This document shows positions 8,077 to 17,687 of a stretch of 64,000 nt of DNA, in pieces. The notes under the pieces were generated by a model, which was not told the DNA's origin, made no database searches, and was given only the letters and a program-made list of their open reading frames with translations. A program made the translations under genes and the position numbers. This stretch comes from DATBRC01 sp036560485 (GTDB lineage Bacteria; Pseudomonadota; Gammaproteobacteria; Burkholderiales; Burkholderiaceae_D). The DNA lies in NCBI GenBank assembly GCA_036560485.1, contig DATBRC010000048.1, positions 1-64,000 on the forward strand, written 5' to 3'. The first letter of the stretch is position 1, and every line of letters starts with the position of its first letter.

Positions 8077-9741
8077 CTATGCCGCTACCAACGGTTCTGG
8101 TTGCGAAGGCATGATGGCATCCGGTTGGCGCAATTCTTCCGTAATATGTTCCGCCAATCTAAATGTCAATGCTGCGATCGTTATGGTTGGAAAATTTGCG
8201 CCGGCGGTCGGGAAAACGGAACTTCCCGCAACATAAAGATTGCTCATCCCATGTACTCTGCAATTGCTATCGACTACACCATACGATGGTGAATCATGCA
8301 TTCTGGTTGTCCCCATGTGATGCCAGGTTCCTTCTTTTTCCAGTGTGGCGGGCCATGCGCCGCCTTCGATCGGCGGGTCAAGGTCCACATCGGCGACACC
8401 GCCGATACGCATTTCGTCTGCAATGATTGCCAATGTCCTGTCTATGGTACGTTGCACTTGTTTGCTTAGTCGCCAATTGACCTGTACGCGATTGACGCCG
8501 AGCTGATCTTTTTGTGTGGCCGATAGCGTTACCCGGCTATCGGGATTAGGTTCCGGCTCCACAATGATTTGAAATTTAACGCCTTGAATCAATGTGCGAG
8601 GCTGGAATAGGCGAGTAAATCCATACCCGAAAGTATCAATTGGATGCGCGCATATGGTCAGAAGATCATGGCTCAATTTCCAGTCCGGTTGGTCTTTTTT
8701 CAGCAGGGCCTGCTTGCATCGAAAAAGAGCTTGCGCTCCCTTGCTGCCTTCCCCTGGAAAAATGGAAGAAAACCAAACGCGGGCATTGAGCAGACGTTCT
8801 TCCTGAAGAACATCAGAGGTCAATGCCAACTGCGATGCGATATGCGTTCCATGCGCGGCGACAGCGGAGTTCATATAGTGATACTTGATGTCATACAATT
8901 TGTTGCGCGACCATTTTTTCGAAAAATAAATTCTGCCCGATTGCAAACGCGGATGATCCATGAAGAAACGCCCGACCAGATCATTGCCGTTTCCCAAGCC
9001 GCTCTCTTGCACTTTATTTGATGCCAGCAGCAAGCGGGCATTTTCGATTCCCCCGGTAGCCAGTACAAATATTTTTGCCGCTACTGAAATCTTGCGGCCG
9101 CTGAGTGTCGCTACCTGGACTTGTGTGACAGTTTTGGCTAGTTTGTCGGTATCGATATTGACGACGTTGGCATAAAGATAGACGCGAGCGGTTTTTGATC
9201 GCTCCAATGCGCTTCTATAGAGTTTTCCAAATCTCGCAGGAGGGCTGAATTGAGAAATGGTATCTCTCACTTTTCCGGTCAAGAACGGGATTCTGCGTAC
9301 ATCGCGCCGTCCTATCGCTTCTTCCCAAAATGCAGGCTCAAAAGTTTGCGGGCCCAGCTTCAGCAAGCTGTGTGTCCGTTGGTAGTAAGGAAAAAGTTCA
9401 TTCAGGTCGAAAGGCCAGCCGCTATATTTGATCCAGTCTCTTTTTTCAAAATCCCATGGGTCGAGAGGACGGCACCAACCGCCCCAGCAGTTACTGCTCC
9501 CGCCAAAGAAGCGCCCACGGCAGCCGTCAGAGAAACTGTAGGGAAGTCCAATGTCTTCGCCGCGGTATAGATCACGTGTTGCATCGTCAGGGTCAAATCC
9601 GCCACTCTCCAATAAGCAAACATCAATCCCGAATTTTTCCATTTCGAGTGCCATCGTAATGCCGGCCACTCCGCCGCCAATGATGCAGACTGCTGTATTG
9701 ACAACGCTACCATCGGCAACGTACCTTGTATCGATAAACAT
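8077..9741 (-). CDS. GMC-family FAD-dependent oxidoreductase
   Basis: A 554-residue protein read from the ATG at 9741, which has an AGGGAG ribosome binding site; a 23-residue longer frame lacks one. The FAD-binding beta-alpha-beta fold is AVCIIGGGVAGITMALEME, and FFGGSSNCWGG is the second FAD-contact motif. FVLATGGIENARLLL lies in the middle. The C-terminal GMC domain has the active-site His region GTWHHMGTTRMHD and the closing GANFPTITIAALTFRLAEHI. Such enzymes oxidise alcohols or sugars. Its place between an acyltransferase and a beta-helix lipoprotein suggests modification of a sugar or lipid part of the polysaccharide; the substrate is unknown. Confidence 0.9.
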   Translation of the reverse strand: MFIDTRYVADGSVVNTAVCIIGGGVAGITMALEMEKFGIDVCLLESGGFDPDDATRDLYRGEDIGLPYSFSDGCRGRFFGGSSNCWGGWCRPLDPWDFEKRDWIKYSGWPFDLNELFPYYQRTHSLLKLGPQTFEPAFWEEAIGRRDVRRIPFLTGKVRDTISQFSPPARFGKLYRSALERSKTARVYLYANVVNIDTDKLAKTVTQVQVATLSGRKISVAAKIFVLATGGIENARLLLASNKVQESGLGNGNDLVGRFFMDHPRLQSGRIYFSKKWSRNKLYDIKYHYMNSAVAAHGTHIASQLALTSDVLQEERLLNARVWFSSIFPGEGSKGAQALFRCKQALLKKDQPDWKLSHDLLTICAHPIDTFGYGFTRLFQPRTLIQGVKFQIIVEPEPNPDSRVTLSATQKDQLGVNRVQVNWRLSKQVQRTIDRTLAIIADEMRIGGVADVDLDPPIEGGAWPATLEKEGTWHHMGTTRMHDSPSYGVVDSNCRVHGMSNLYVAGSSVFPTAGANFPTITIAALTFRLAEHITEELRQPDAIMPSQPEPLVAA

Positions 9742-9873
9742 TACTGCTCCCTGCTCGTTATTTTCGTGTAAGCGAAAATTTACATATAAATGCCATGGCT
9801 CGTAAGCCATTGTGAAAATACATTACGTTTCTGGATTATTTATTCATGATGTCAATTTTTAACTCATCTACAT

Positions 9874-10070
9874 AGGATTTACGAAAAATCGCCGTAGCCG
9901 CGTTGTCGCTCCCGGCCTTGCTGCATCGTGTACTGCCGTCTTCGCGATCCTTGCAGGACGCATCTGCGTTTGCAAGCGCAGACCGATTCGCAGGCATGCA
10001 GCATGCAGCATGCAGCATGCAGCACGAATTCCCTGCCGCACCTTATCTACCAAAATTTTTCGTAAGTCCT
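9874..10070. mobile_element. MITE-like element with 16-bp terminal inverted repeats
   Basis: The ends are AGGATTTACGAAAAAT (9874-9889) and ATTTTTCGTAAGTCCT (10055-10070), which pair with one mismatch. The 197-bp body is more GC-rich than its flanks and non-coding. It contains a TCTGCG/CGCAGA hairpin and four 7-bp tandem repeats. There is no transposase. The structure fits a miniature inverted-repeat element; no target duplication is obvious. Confidence 0.5.
9994..10021. repeat. Four tandem copies of a 7-bp unit (GCATGCA)
   Basis: Four perfect head-to-tail copies of GCATGCA are followed by a degenerate fifth (GCACGAA). They lie inside the MITE-like element. Such a run is prone to copy-number slippage. 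Confidence 0.9.
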
Positions 10071-10089
10071 GCCAAAAAAACTCTTGGCG

Positions 10090-11256
10090 TTATCCTGCCA
10101 AATTCATCCTCAATTTTTTAAATTCCTGAATGCGTTTCAGACTCCATCCGACTAACGATGGAATGGCGCCTTCTTTTCTCTTTGTTTCTTGTGCCCATAA
10201 TTTTGCACGACGCAGATAGCCATTAAATCCAATCGCAACAACATTATGAAAGTCCATCGCGTAGTCTATGCGAGAGCGATATACGGCTAAATAATCCAGA
10301 TCCCTCTGAACGCCAAGCAAAGTATATTTATAATCGTAGCGGCCCCATAAAAAATGGAATTCACGACCTCCGCGCTTGATGCATTCGCAGATGATGTGAT
10401 AGCAGCACAAGATACCGAGCGAGTAATCGTTGTATCGAGGGTCGTGCGCAAGCACCTTCAAAAAATAATTTTCACCGACACGAAAGCTGATGGCGCCGGC
10501 ACATACTTTTCCCTCATTTCTGGCAACGCAAATCATTCCGCACTCTCGCACCAGTTTTATCATTTTTTCCGTTTCTGCTTCGCCGAGCGCAGAAATATTG
10601 TTCTTGCCTGACATCCTCGCGTGATTGAGCTTGATGATGTCCCGGACATCCTGTTCGTCGATGTCCTTCTTCACATAAACGCCATAGCTGAAACCAGGAA
10701 GATTAGTGTGCAGCCTGTTTGAATATCGTTTGATGTTTCGTCGCGTGTTTTTCTTGAGGCTGGCTAAATATTGATCAACAGAACCAGGCAAAGTGACAAT
10801 GATGTCTTCTAAATAATTGATCCGTTGATAGGGGTACGTCAGTTGAGATAATTCTGTTTTAATTGCGACAAAAGAAATGGAATTTACTTTGGAAAATTTT
10901 TTAAAAATAGTCGTGATGAAGCGGTTTAACTCCTCTTCGCTGATTTCAATCACTTCATTCAATAGTTTCACTTTCCCGTATTTCATGCAAAACAGGAAAA
11001 CCGTGACAATTTCAGCCCCCTTGTATACGACATAAGTACTAACGTTTGACATATCCCCGTTTGAGTTGGCTCTGATTTTTGAAACAGATGAATACAGATT
11101 GCCATAGAGACGATCCATTTCCCTTTCCACATAAGATGGAATTTCATTTTCAAAAATTGAGGTTGTTGTCACATCATTTTTAGCCAATCGCTCAAAAGGA
11201 TGGATGAAAGTACGGTCATATACTGTTTGGTTATTCTTTGCCACTGTTGTTTGCAT
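10090..11256 (-). CDS. GNAT/FemAB-type acyltransferase of the polysaccharide locus
   Basis: A 388-residue soluble protein. The middle resembles the BioF2-like/FemAB acetyltransferase fold: YLASLKKNTRRNIKRYSNRL near residue 165 is the typical basic helix. The second GNAT half follows (GMICVARNEGKVCAGAISFRVGENYFLKVLAHDPRYNDYSLGILCCYHII, residues about 245-295), then GGREFHFLWGRYDYKYTLLG. Members of this group in polysaccharide loci transfer acyl or aminoacyl groups. It lies 57 bases after the Wzc-like kinase gene on the same strand. Family placement is moderately sure; the acyl donor and acceptor are unknown. Confidence 0.75.
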   Translation of the reverse strand: MQTTVAKNNQTVYDRTFIHPFERLAKNDVTTTSIFENEIPSYVEREMDRLYGNLYSSVSKIRANSNGDMSNVSTYVVYKGAEIVTVFLFCMKYGKVKLLNEVIEISEEELNRFITTIFKKFSKVNSISFVAIKTELSQLTYPYQRINYLEDIIVTLPGSVDQYLASLKKNTRRNIKRYSNRLHTNLPGFSYGVYVKKDIDEQDVRDIIKLNHARMSGKNNISALGEAETEKMIKLVRECGMICVARNEGKVCAGAISFRVGENYFLKVLAHDPRYNDYSLGILCCYHIICECIKRGGREFHFLWGRYDYKYTLLGVQRDLDYLAVYRSRIDYAMDFHNVVAIGFNGYLRRAKLWAQETKRKEGAIPSLVGWSLKRIQEFKKLRMNLAG

Positions 11257-11313
11257 TCTTCCGCCCTTCTGATCATTTATTTATTACACAGCATGCATTT
11301 GAAAATGCAAAAA

Positions 11314-13599
11314 TTAGGAAGCGTAAGCAATCTGATGACTATTCCCGTAACTATATCGGCCATACTCTCGTGCGCGCACTTTCAAGTCATTGAACAATAT
11401 TCCCTTTGGCGAAATGCCCGATTGATTCAGTCGCTTGATTGATTCGTTAATTTCATTTTCATTGGTTATGCCGGCGCGCGCCAATATAAACACGGCTCCG
11501 ACAAGCGCACCAATAATTGCCGTATCGGAGGCGGCCAGGATTGGTGGTGTATCAATCATGACAAAGTCATACTCGGACGATACCGTTTTCAGCAGAGAAT
11601 CGAAATTCGGATGCAATAAAAATTCCGATGGATTGGGAGGAAGATTTCCGGTAGAAAGGAAATCAAGATTTTCAAACACACCGCGATGAATCGTTTTCGT
11701 CAAAGGCTTTGAACCGGTAATGGACTCTGACAAGCCATCTTTTCGTGCAACGCCAAAGTAATCATGAAGATGCCCGTCACGGAAATCAGCATCAATCAGC
11801 AAAACCCTTTTGCCGCTGGCAGCCATGATGGTTGAAAAGTTAGCCGTGATAAACGATTTCCCCAAGCCTCGTGTCGGCCCGGTAATCAATACAATATTGT
11901 TTTTGAAATGCGACATTGAAAATTGCAATGCCGTACGGAAGCTGCGCAGGCTTTCTATGGCGATATCGCCGGGCGCCATTCGTGCGAGCATAGGCCTTGG
12001 CTGCGACTGCAGTTTGAGGCTTGATTGGTTCTGGAAGCGTTCTTGCACCTGGCTGTGCGGGATCGTTGCATAGACAACGCGTGCGCTGAACATTTGCTCT
12101 ATCTTGCGAGGATCGTCTATTCCTGCGTTCAACATTTTCCTGAAGAAGGCAATCGCCACACCGAGAAAGAGTCCTACCACGATCGAAATGCCGATTATTT
12201 TTGGACGGTCGGGACTTGCAGGCTCACCGGGCAGCATCGGTGTGTCTATCAATCGCACATTGCTGACTTTACCTGCTTTAACCAAACGAAGCTGCTGGGC
12301 GGTATTCAGCAGCGCTGCATACAGATCGCTGTTGACCTTCACGTCTCGATTGAGGCGCAGCAGGTTTTGCTCTAAGAGCGGCAATTCCTTTACGTGACTC
12401 TCCATTCCGGCAATTGCCTTGTTCATCTCGCTGATTTGCTTATCGAGCCCGATCACAATGGGATGGTGCGGCGTGAAACCGACGAGTAATTCTTCTCGCT
12501 TTTGTTGTAGTTCCAGTAGTTTGTTTTTCTCCGCCATTTCCTGTTGCAGGATCAATTTTGCTTCTTCAGCCAGGTCAATTGTTCCATGGCTATTCCTGAA
12601 TTCATAATATTTCGATTCAGAGTCTTCCAGCTGCTTTTTAAGATCAGGCAACTGCTTATCCAGAAATGCTAATGATTTTTCCGCTTCTTCGAGCTTTCTC
12701 GTGACGTTTTGGTGGATATATTCGTTGCCGATCTGGGTCAGAATGTCATAAGACAATTGCGCATTGTGCGTCGCTACTGTCACTGAAATAATGCCCGATT
12801 GTTTTCCTTTTTCTGCAATGGTCATCGAGTTCTGCACGCTTTCGATCTCAGCCAGCTTTGGTGTGTATTCCAAATTAAACTGTGCTCCCGGTTTGGCCGA
12901 TATTTTGTCAATTAAAAGATCAATCGATTGATCGCCATTGATGTCCGCATGAAGCGGTGTGCCAATCGTGCCATGCAAATCGATATTTTTTTCCTTGAGG
13001 CTAAGGCGATACTGATTTTCGGGTTCCACTGTGACGAGAAAATCCTTGCTTTGCAGTGCATTGGGAACATAAAAGTTATGCACATTCATGGATTCATTGC
13101 CCCATACGTAGCCGCCAAGGCCGAGTAATCCAGGGTTCGAAATTTTGGTACTGTTTCTGGCGATCCAAGGGCCGATTATCGGGAAATATTTCGGCTTCAC
13201 CTTGATATATAGCCCCAACTCATCGACTGCTCTTGAAACCACTAAACGCGATTTAAGAAGCTCCATCTCGGAAGTGGCTGCGGCTTTAACATCGAATAAC
13301 GATGAGATATCGCCCAAAATATTTTTCGATGTGTTTGGTTTATCTTCTTCAACGTTGACCATCATCGTCGCTTCATAGACAGGTTTCGCCATAAATGCAT
13401 AAGCAGCACCAAGAAGTGCAACGATTAATGTCACTTTGAGGATCAACCAGCGATTGTCGTAAAGAGTGTCGAGGTATGATGCAATTTCAACCTCATCTTC
13501 GCTTTGCACGATCGTGGGCGCAGGCTGTAAAAGCCGATCGTCCTTTGTCAGCGCATTTTGCTTCAAGGTTAAGGCGTTTTGATTGTCTGATGTCGTCAT
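11314..13599 (-). CDS. Wzc-like polysaccharide co-polymerase and tyrosine autokinase
   Basis: A 761-residue inner-membrane protein. Residues about 35-75 hold the Wzz domain start and the first membrane segment (WLILKVTLIVALLGAAYAFMA). A long periplasmic part with coiled coils follows (residues about 300-420), then a second membrane segment (IIGISIVVGLFLGVAIAFF). The cytoplasmic BY-kinase has Walker A GPTRGLGKS, Walker A' VLLIDADFR and Walker B FVMIDTPP. The C-terminus has a Tyr cluster of four (EYGRYSYGNSHQIAYAS) for autophosphorylation. It controls chain length and export together with the Wza-like lipoprotein encoded just upstream. Confidence 0.95.
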   Translation of the reverse strand: MTTSDNQNALTLKQNALTKDDRLLQPAPTIVQSEDEVEIASYLDTLYDNRWLILKVTLIVALLGAAYAFMAKPVYEATMMVNVEEDKPNTSKNILGDISSLFDVKAAATSEMELLKSRLVVSRAVDELGLYIKVKPKYFPIIGPWIARNSTKISNPGLLGLGGYVWGNESMNVHNFYVPNALQSKDFLVTVEPENQYRLSLKEKNIDLHGTIGTPLHADINGDQSIDLLIDKISAKPGAQFNLEYTPKLAEIESVQNSMTIAEKGKQSGIISVTVATHNAQLSYDILTQIGNEYIHQNVTRKLEEAEKSLAFLDKQLPDLKKQLEDSESKYYEFRNSHGTIDLAEEAKLILQQEMAEKNKLLELQQKREELLVGFTPHHPIVIGLDKQISEMNKAIAGMESHVKELPLLEQNLLRLNRDVKVNSDLYAALLNTAQQLRLVKAGKVSNVRLIDTPMLPGEPASPDRPKIIGISIVVGLFLGVAIAFFRKMLNAGIDDPRKIEQMFSARVVYATIPHSQVQERFQNQSSLKLQSQPRPMLARMAPGDIAIESLRSFRTALQFSMSHFKNNIVLITGPTRGLGKSFITANFSTIMAASGKRVLLIDADFRDGHLHDYFGVARKDGLSESITGSKPLTKTIHRGVFENLDFLSTGNLPPNPSEFLLHPNFDSLLKTVSSEYDFVMIDTPPILAASDTAIIGALVGAVFILARAGITNENEINESIKRLNQSGISPKGILFNDLKVRAREYGRYSYGNSHQIAYAS

Positions 13600-13808
13600 G
13601 ATAGTTTTTGATCCTGAATTAATTCTGCCTCATGCGAAAAATTCACAATACGCAGACGTCCGCACTTATTTGTTTTAAGAAAATCAATCTCTCAAGTATC
13701 GTGAGCGCTGCCATATGAAAAGCGCCCACAACAGGCCAAGCACATTTCTGACTAATCGAGATATCCTGAAAACCATACGCAAGACGGATAATTACGAACT
13801 GATAATGA

Positions 13809-14948
13809 TTACTTCGCTACTCCTGCAGCCTGCGACAATTCACCCGGGAAAAGCAGGCTGATCGTGCGATGCCAGTTGGTTAAAGCAGTAGCCGCTACAT
13901 AAACCAGATCCTTGGGATGCAATTCAAACCCTTCAGCAATCGCCATTGCGCCAGGTGACGTGGCATCAAGCTTGTACACTTCCGGATCTTTCGCGGTTTT
14001 ACGGACAACATATACTTGTCTGCCATCCGCTGAAACCGGATTGATGCCGCCTGATTCGCCAAGTGCTTCATTCAATGTCAGCCGGCCATTGTGCATCGTC
14101 AGTGCTTTGGGAGCAGTGACTTCGCCCGCGACAAATATTTTTGCATCATCGCGCGATGGCACGCGCACCACATCACCGTTGGCCAGCATGATGCGGCCGG
14201 GATCCAGGCCGCGCTGCATCATCTGAGGAAGATTGATTTTGTAAAGTGTTCCGCCGCGATTGATGGTGATCTGACTCTGATCCGCCGTTTGCAAGAAGCC
14301 GCCACCACGATTGATCGCCTCAACCAACGTCATCGGGATATCGTTGATGGGATGGAGTCCCGGCTCTTTGACCTCTCCATCAATGTAAATCCGTTTGCTG
14401 CGGAACGATTGCACGCGCAGAGTGATATTGGGTTTGTTGATGTAACGGCTGATCTTTGTGCCGATCAAATTGCGCGCCTGGTCTTCGGTCAATCCTGAAA
14501 TTTTGAGCTTGCCCGCGAATGGAAACTGCAGCATGCCGTTGTGATCAATAACGAAACCAGTCGGCGGCGGAACCGCGCCGGGGGTTTCACCCGCTGCCAA
14601 TGTGGGCGTTTGCACGTTATTGACAGCGGCTGCCAGTTCCGGATGGCCCCACACCACAATCGATAAAATATCTCCAGCTTCCAGCTTGTATGGAGCCGGC
14701 GTGCCGATCAATTTTTGATAGTCCTGATTGATTTGCTTGTCCTGAAGCTGCTTTTGCGATTTCAGCAGAGCAGACGAAATAACCTTGACAGGCGGCGCAG
14801 GCTCAGAACTATCGTCCTCATTCTGCGCGGAGTTCGGATTGAGATACATGCCTGAGTTGAACGGGGAGCATGCGGAGAGAAATGGCAGCACAAATAATAA
14901 TGTCACTGCACCGAATTTATGCAGATTGAGTTTTGATAATGGGCTCAT
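13809..14948 (-). CDS. Wza-like polysaccharide export lipoprotein
   Basis: I chose the ATG at 14948 because AAGAGGAA lies just upstream and a lipoprotein signal follows (VTLLFVLPFLSAC), giving 379 residues; the open frame extends 31 codons further. After the lipidated Cys comes the polysaccharide export domain (YKLEAGDILSIVVWGHPEL), followed by SLBB-type beta-grasp repeats (IYIDGEVKEPGLHPI and IFVAGEVTAPKALTM). A hydrophobic C-terminus could form the outer-membrane helix. It is the outer-membrane exit channel for the polymer and the first gene of the minus-strand export arm. About 210 bases separate it from the kinase gene. Confidence 0.93.
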   Translation of the reverse strand: MSPLSKLNLHKFGAVTLLFVLPFLSACSPFNSGMYLNPNSAQNEDDSSEPAPPVKVISSALLKSQKQLQDKQINQDYQKLIGTPAPYKLEAGDILSIVVWGHPELAAAVNNVQTPTLAAGETPGAVPPPTGFVIDHNGMLQFPFAGKLKISGLTEDQARNLIGTKISRYINKPNITLRVQSFRSKRIYIDGEVKEPGLHPINDIPMTLVEAINRGGGFLQTADQSQITINRGGTLYKINLPQMMQRGLDPGRIMLANGDVVRVPSRDDAKIFVAGEVTAPKALTMHNGRLTLNEALGESGGINPVSADGRQVYVVRKTAKDPEVYKLDATSPGAMAIAEGFELHPKDLVYVAATALTNWHRTISLLFPGELSQAAGVAK

Positions 14949-15162
14949 GTAAATCGTTCCTCTTAATGTTCCGAACCAATTGCGCTTCTTCCATCCTGCA
15001 GCACACCAGATTACAAAGCGCTGATAAATATTTTGATCCATGATGCTTTACAACAGAATCAAACCACTTATTCCATGTCAGATTCGAAGCGGCGGACCCC
15101 ATGCCTACACACTTTGGCGATACTCAAAATGAGAGTGTCTTCACGGTGTATTCAGAGTACTG

Positions 15163-15196
15163 ATTTGATAATTTCTTGATTTGCCGAATATCAAAT
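15163..15196. promoter_or_regulatory. Inverted repeat ATTTGATA-N18-TATCAAAT
   Basis: Perfect 8-bp arms with an 18-base spacer lie in the divergent region upstream of the Wza-like gene. The arm length and location fit a dimeric transcription factor site, but no factor can be named. Confidence 0.35.
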
Positions 15197-15283
15197 AAAG
15201 CGTTAAATGCCTGCAGTTATTTTTCTGATGCAAAATTATTTGCGTGCGCTCATCATTATTCAGCAGCCATTGGCGCGGCACGA

Positions 15284-15299
15284 ACTTATCAAGATAAGT
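15284..15299. promoter_or_regulatory. Palindrome ACTTATC-AA-GATAAGT
   Basis: Two perfect 7-bp arms around two bases, about 120 bases upstream of the GGDEF-EAL gene. It is a possible operator in the divergent control region. Confidence 0.35.
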
Positions 15300-15420
15300 C
15301 TGTCTCTAATTTAAATGACATAGATTTGCCTATTGCAAAATAAGTTTTTTTATTGTGGCTTGATGTCGAATGAGGTGATGTGAGCACACAGCCGTGATTT
15401 TGAATTGTGTTTAAACTAGA

Positions 15421-17553
15421 ATGAATTTCATGTTGAAACCTTTGGGTCCGACCATCATTATTCTGTTGATATCTGTTGGCATTACTTTGCACGCCGCGAT
15501 GCAAGCCATTATTTTTGCATTGATGGGAAAACGAAAATGGCTGTATTTTAATTTCTCCGGCATGAGCTTGATTGCTGCAGCGTATCTGCTCACTGAAACC
15601 TTGTATTACACATCGACGTCGATTACTGATGCCGCTACCTTGCTTCAATGTCAGGTAGCACTCGGTATTCTTTTCATGCCGGTATTTTTCAGTTTCGTCG
15701 TTTTATATACGGGGCAGAAAAATTTCAAAACATGGTTGTGGATATTGGCGGCAATCAGCAGTTTTCTTTTTGTCCTCAATTTTGCAATGGCGCCGTATAG
15801 TCTTCATTTTTCTTCGCTCGACAAGGCGCTTCCATTGACATTGCCATGGGGTGAGACATTGACTGTGTACAGCGGACATGTCAGTCCTTGGAGTATCGTG
15901 GTTAGAGCGACCATTTCGATCGTCTTTATCTGGGCAATTATTCGAGCATGGATCATGTTCCGGCGTGGGCGGCAACGGTCTTCGCTGCTACTCGCGTTCG
16001 CATTGACCTTCATATTTCTTGGCAGCTTCGTCGGCATGGCAGTCGATTTTGGCTATGTTCAATTTTTCTATTTAGGCGGGCTTTCCTTTCTCGGTTTGGT
16101 CATCTTCTTGAGTGTTGCGTTGGGGTTGGAGATTCGGGACCAAAATCGCACACTGAGATCGACTGCCGAAAATCTCCGCCAACAAGTTGAACTGCATCGG
16201 CTTGCAGAAGAGCGCATCAAGCACATGGCATATCATGATTTCCTGACCAATCTGCCGAATCGTGCGATGTTGCAGGAGCTGCTGTCGGCTGCATTGATCC
16301 GTCTTGGACGCGTCGGCCGCAAGGGAGCGGTGATCATGTTCGGTCTGGATGATTTCAAGATGATCAACGATATTCTCGGCCATGACATCGGCGATCGATT
16401 GCTGCGGCAAGTTTCTTCAAGATTGCAGACAGATGTGAACAAGGATGCGACGCTCGCTCGCCTTGGAGGGGATGAGTTCATATTGTTGTTGCCTGATATC
16501 GGAAGCAACATGCACGAAGCAGGTGTGCGAGCAAGGCGCATCGCAAGAAAATTAATCAGTAACCTGTCTCACCCTTTCGCCATTGAAGGACGTTCGGTGG
16601 AAATCGGCGCCAGCGTAGGCATTGTATTGTTCCCTGAATCGAACGAGACCAAAACAGAAATATTTCAACGCGCGGACATGGCGCTGTATCGCGCCAAGGC
16701 TTATGGCCGTGGTGTCATACAACTCTACGCATCCGGCATGCAAGCGGAATCAAACGAACAATTGGAACTCGAAAGAGATATGCGCAAGGCATTGGACCGT
16801 GATGAATTCACGGTTTATTTTCAGCCTCAAATCAGCTTTTCCGGCGAAGTGGTTGGCGCAGAAGCATTACTCCGCTGGCGGCATCCGCAAAAGGGTCTTA
16901 TATTGCCGACAGTTTTTATTCCGATTGCCGAACGCTCAGGATTGATTCGGCAAATTGGCGACTGGGTATTGCAACAGGCATGTGAAGAGATACAGGTTTT
17001 GGGCCAATCGATGCCATCCTATCATGGCCATCTATCCGTCAATGTCAGCATTCTGCAATTCATGCAAAGCAATTATGAGAGCAGCGTGCAGCGCCAATTG
17101 GCGACATCAGGAATTGATGCGAGAAGGCTGATGCTGGAAATTACCGAAAGCACATTCATTCATGACGTCGATGATGCAATTTCCAAGATCAATTTTCTGC
17201 GATCGAAAGGTCTGCGCTTTAGTATTGATGACTTTGGCACTGGATATGCATCGCTATCCTATTTACGCAAACTGCCGGTGGATGAGTTAAAAATTGATCA
17301 GGCGTTTATCAAAAATCTCGGCACCGATTTACGCGACACCCATCTTGTCGAGACGATTATTGATATCGCGAAATGCATGGGATTGCAAGTGGTTGCCGAG
17401 GGAGTAGAAACCGAATCGCAAAGAAGTGCATTGGCAGAAATGAATTGCTGGGCATTTCAAGGATATTTTCTTGCGGCGCCTATGGACAAGCCTGCCTTTC
17501 ATGATTGGCTTAGATCATGGCAGGTCAAAGAATTGTCTGATGTGATGACATAA
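15421..17553 (+). CDS. 7TM-GGDEF-EAL c-di-GMP turnover protein
   Basis: A 710-residue inner-membrane protein. Seven hydrophobic segments fill residues about 8-240, like the histidine-kinase N-terminal 7TM sensor. The GGDEF domain (residues about 270-430) has an intact RLGGDEF, but the inhibitory RxxD position reads NKDA, so product inhibition is probably absent. The EAL domain (residues about 450-700) keeps the catalytic set: EALLRW, SVNVS, LEITES, DDFGTGYAS, LKIDQAF and AEGVE. It could make or break c-di-GMP, with the phosphodiesterase half looking fully competent. It is divergent from the export operon, a likely regulator of polysaccharide output. ATG codons at 15421 and 15430 are both possible starts. 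Confidence 0.92.
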   Translation: MNFMLKPLGPTIIILLISVGITLHAAMQAIIFALMGKRKWLYFNFSGMSLIAAAYLLTETLYYTSTSITDAATLLQCQVALGILFMPVFFSFVVLYTGQKNFKTWLWILAAISSFLFVLNFAMAPYSLHFSSLDKALPLTLPWGETLTVYSGHVSPWSIVVRATISIVFIWAIIRAWIMFRRGRQRSSLLLAFALTFIFLGSFVGMAVDFGYVQFFYLGGLSFLGLVIFLSVALGLEIRDQNRTLRSTAENLRQQVELHRLAEERIKHMAYHDFLTNLPNRAMLQELLSAALIRLGRVGRKGAVIMFGLDDFKMINDILGHDIGDRLLRQVSSRLQTDVNKDATLARLGGDEFILLLPDIGSNMHEAGVRARRIARKLISNLSHPFAIEGRSVEIGASVGIVLFPESNETKTEIFQRADMALYRAKAYGRGVIQLYASGMQAESNEQLELERDMRKALDRDEFTVYFQPQISFSGEVVGAEALLRWRHPQKGLILPTVFIPIAERSGLIRQIGDWVLQQACEEIQVLGQSMPSYHGHLSVNVSILQFMQSNYESSVQRQLATSGIDARRLMLEITESTFIHDVDDAISKINFLRSKGLRFSIDDFGTGYASLSYLRKLPVDELKIDQAFIKNLGTDLRDTHLVETIIDIAKCMGLQVVAEGVETESQRSALAEMNCWAFQGYFLAAPMDKPAFHDWLRSWQVKELSDVMT

Positions 17554-17687
17554 GAACTCGATTAGTAGCTTGTGATGTTTTAGCGAAAAAAATTTTCCGG
17601 TAACTCAAAAAATAACGCTATTCAGTAACTAAAAGGTTTTATGCAAACCAAATGATAACGATATGTTTGCTGAATCGCATATTCCAT

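Larger units (their letters stand above)
9742..10089. other. 348-base gap holding a small repeat element
   Basis: This space in the minus-strand export arm contains the inverted-repeat element at 9874-10070 and the 7-bp tandem repeat inside it. Reading frames through it are short and low-complexity (ACCMLHAACC), so I call no gene. Confidence 0.6.
14949..15420. other. Divergent regulatory region between export genes and a GGDEF-EAL gene
   Basis: These 472 bases separate two divergent transcripts. I see no gene. Two inverted repeats stand out, one at 15163-15196 and one at 15284-15299, both listed separately. The rest is AT-rich with no clear single promoter. Confidence 0.6.

Noticed and set aside
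9836..10121. Short frames with Met-Leu-His-Ala-Ala-Cys-Cys runs
   Set aside because: They arise from the 7-bp tandem repeat read in several frames inside the MITE-like element.
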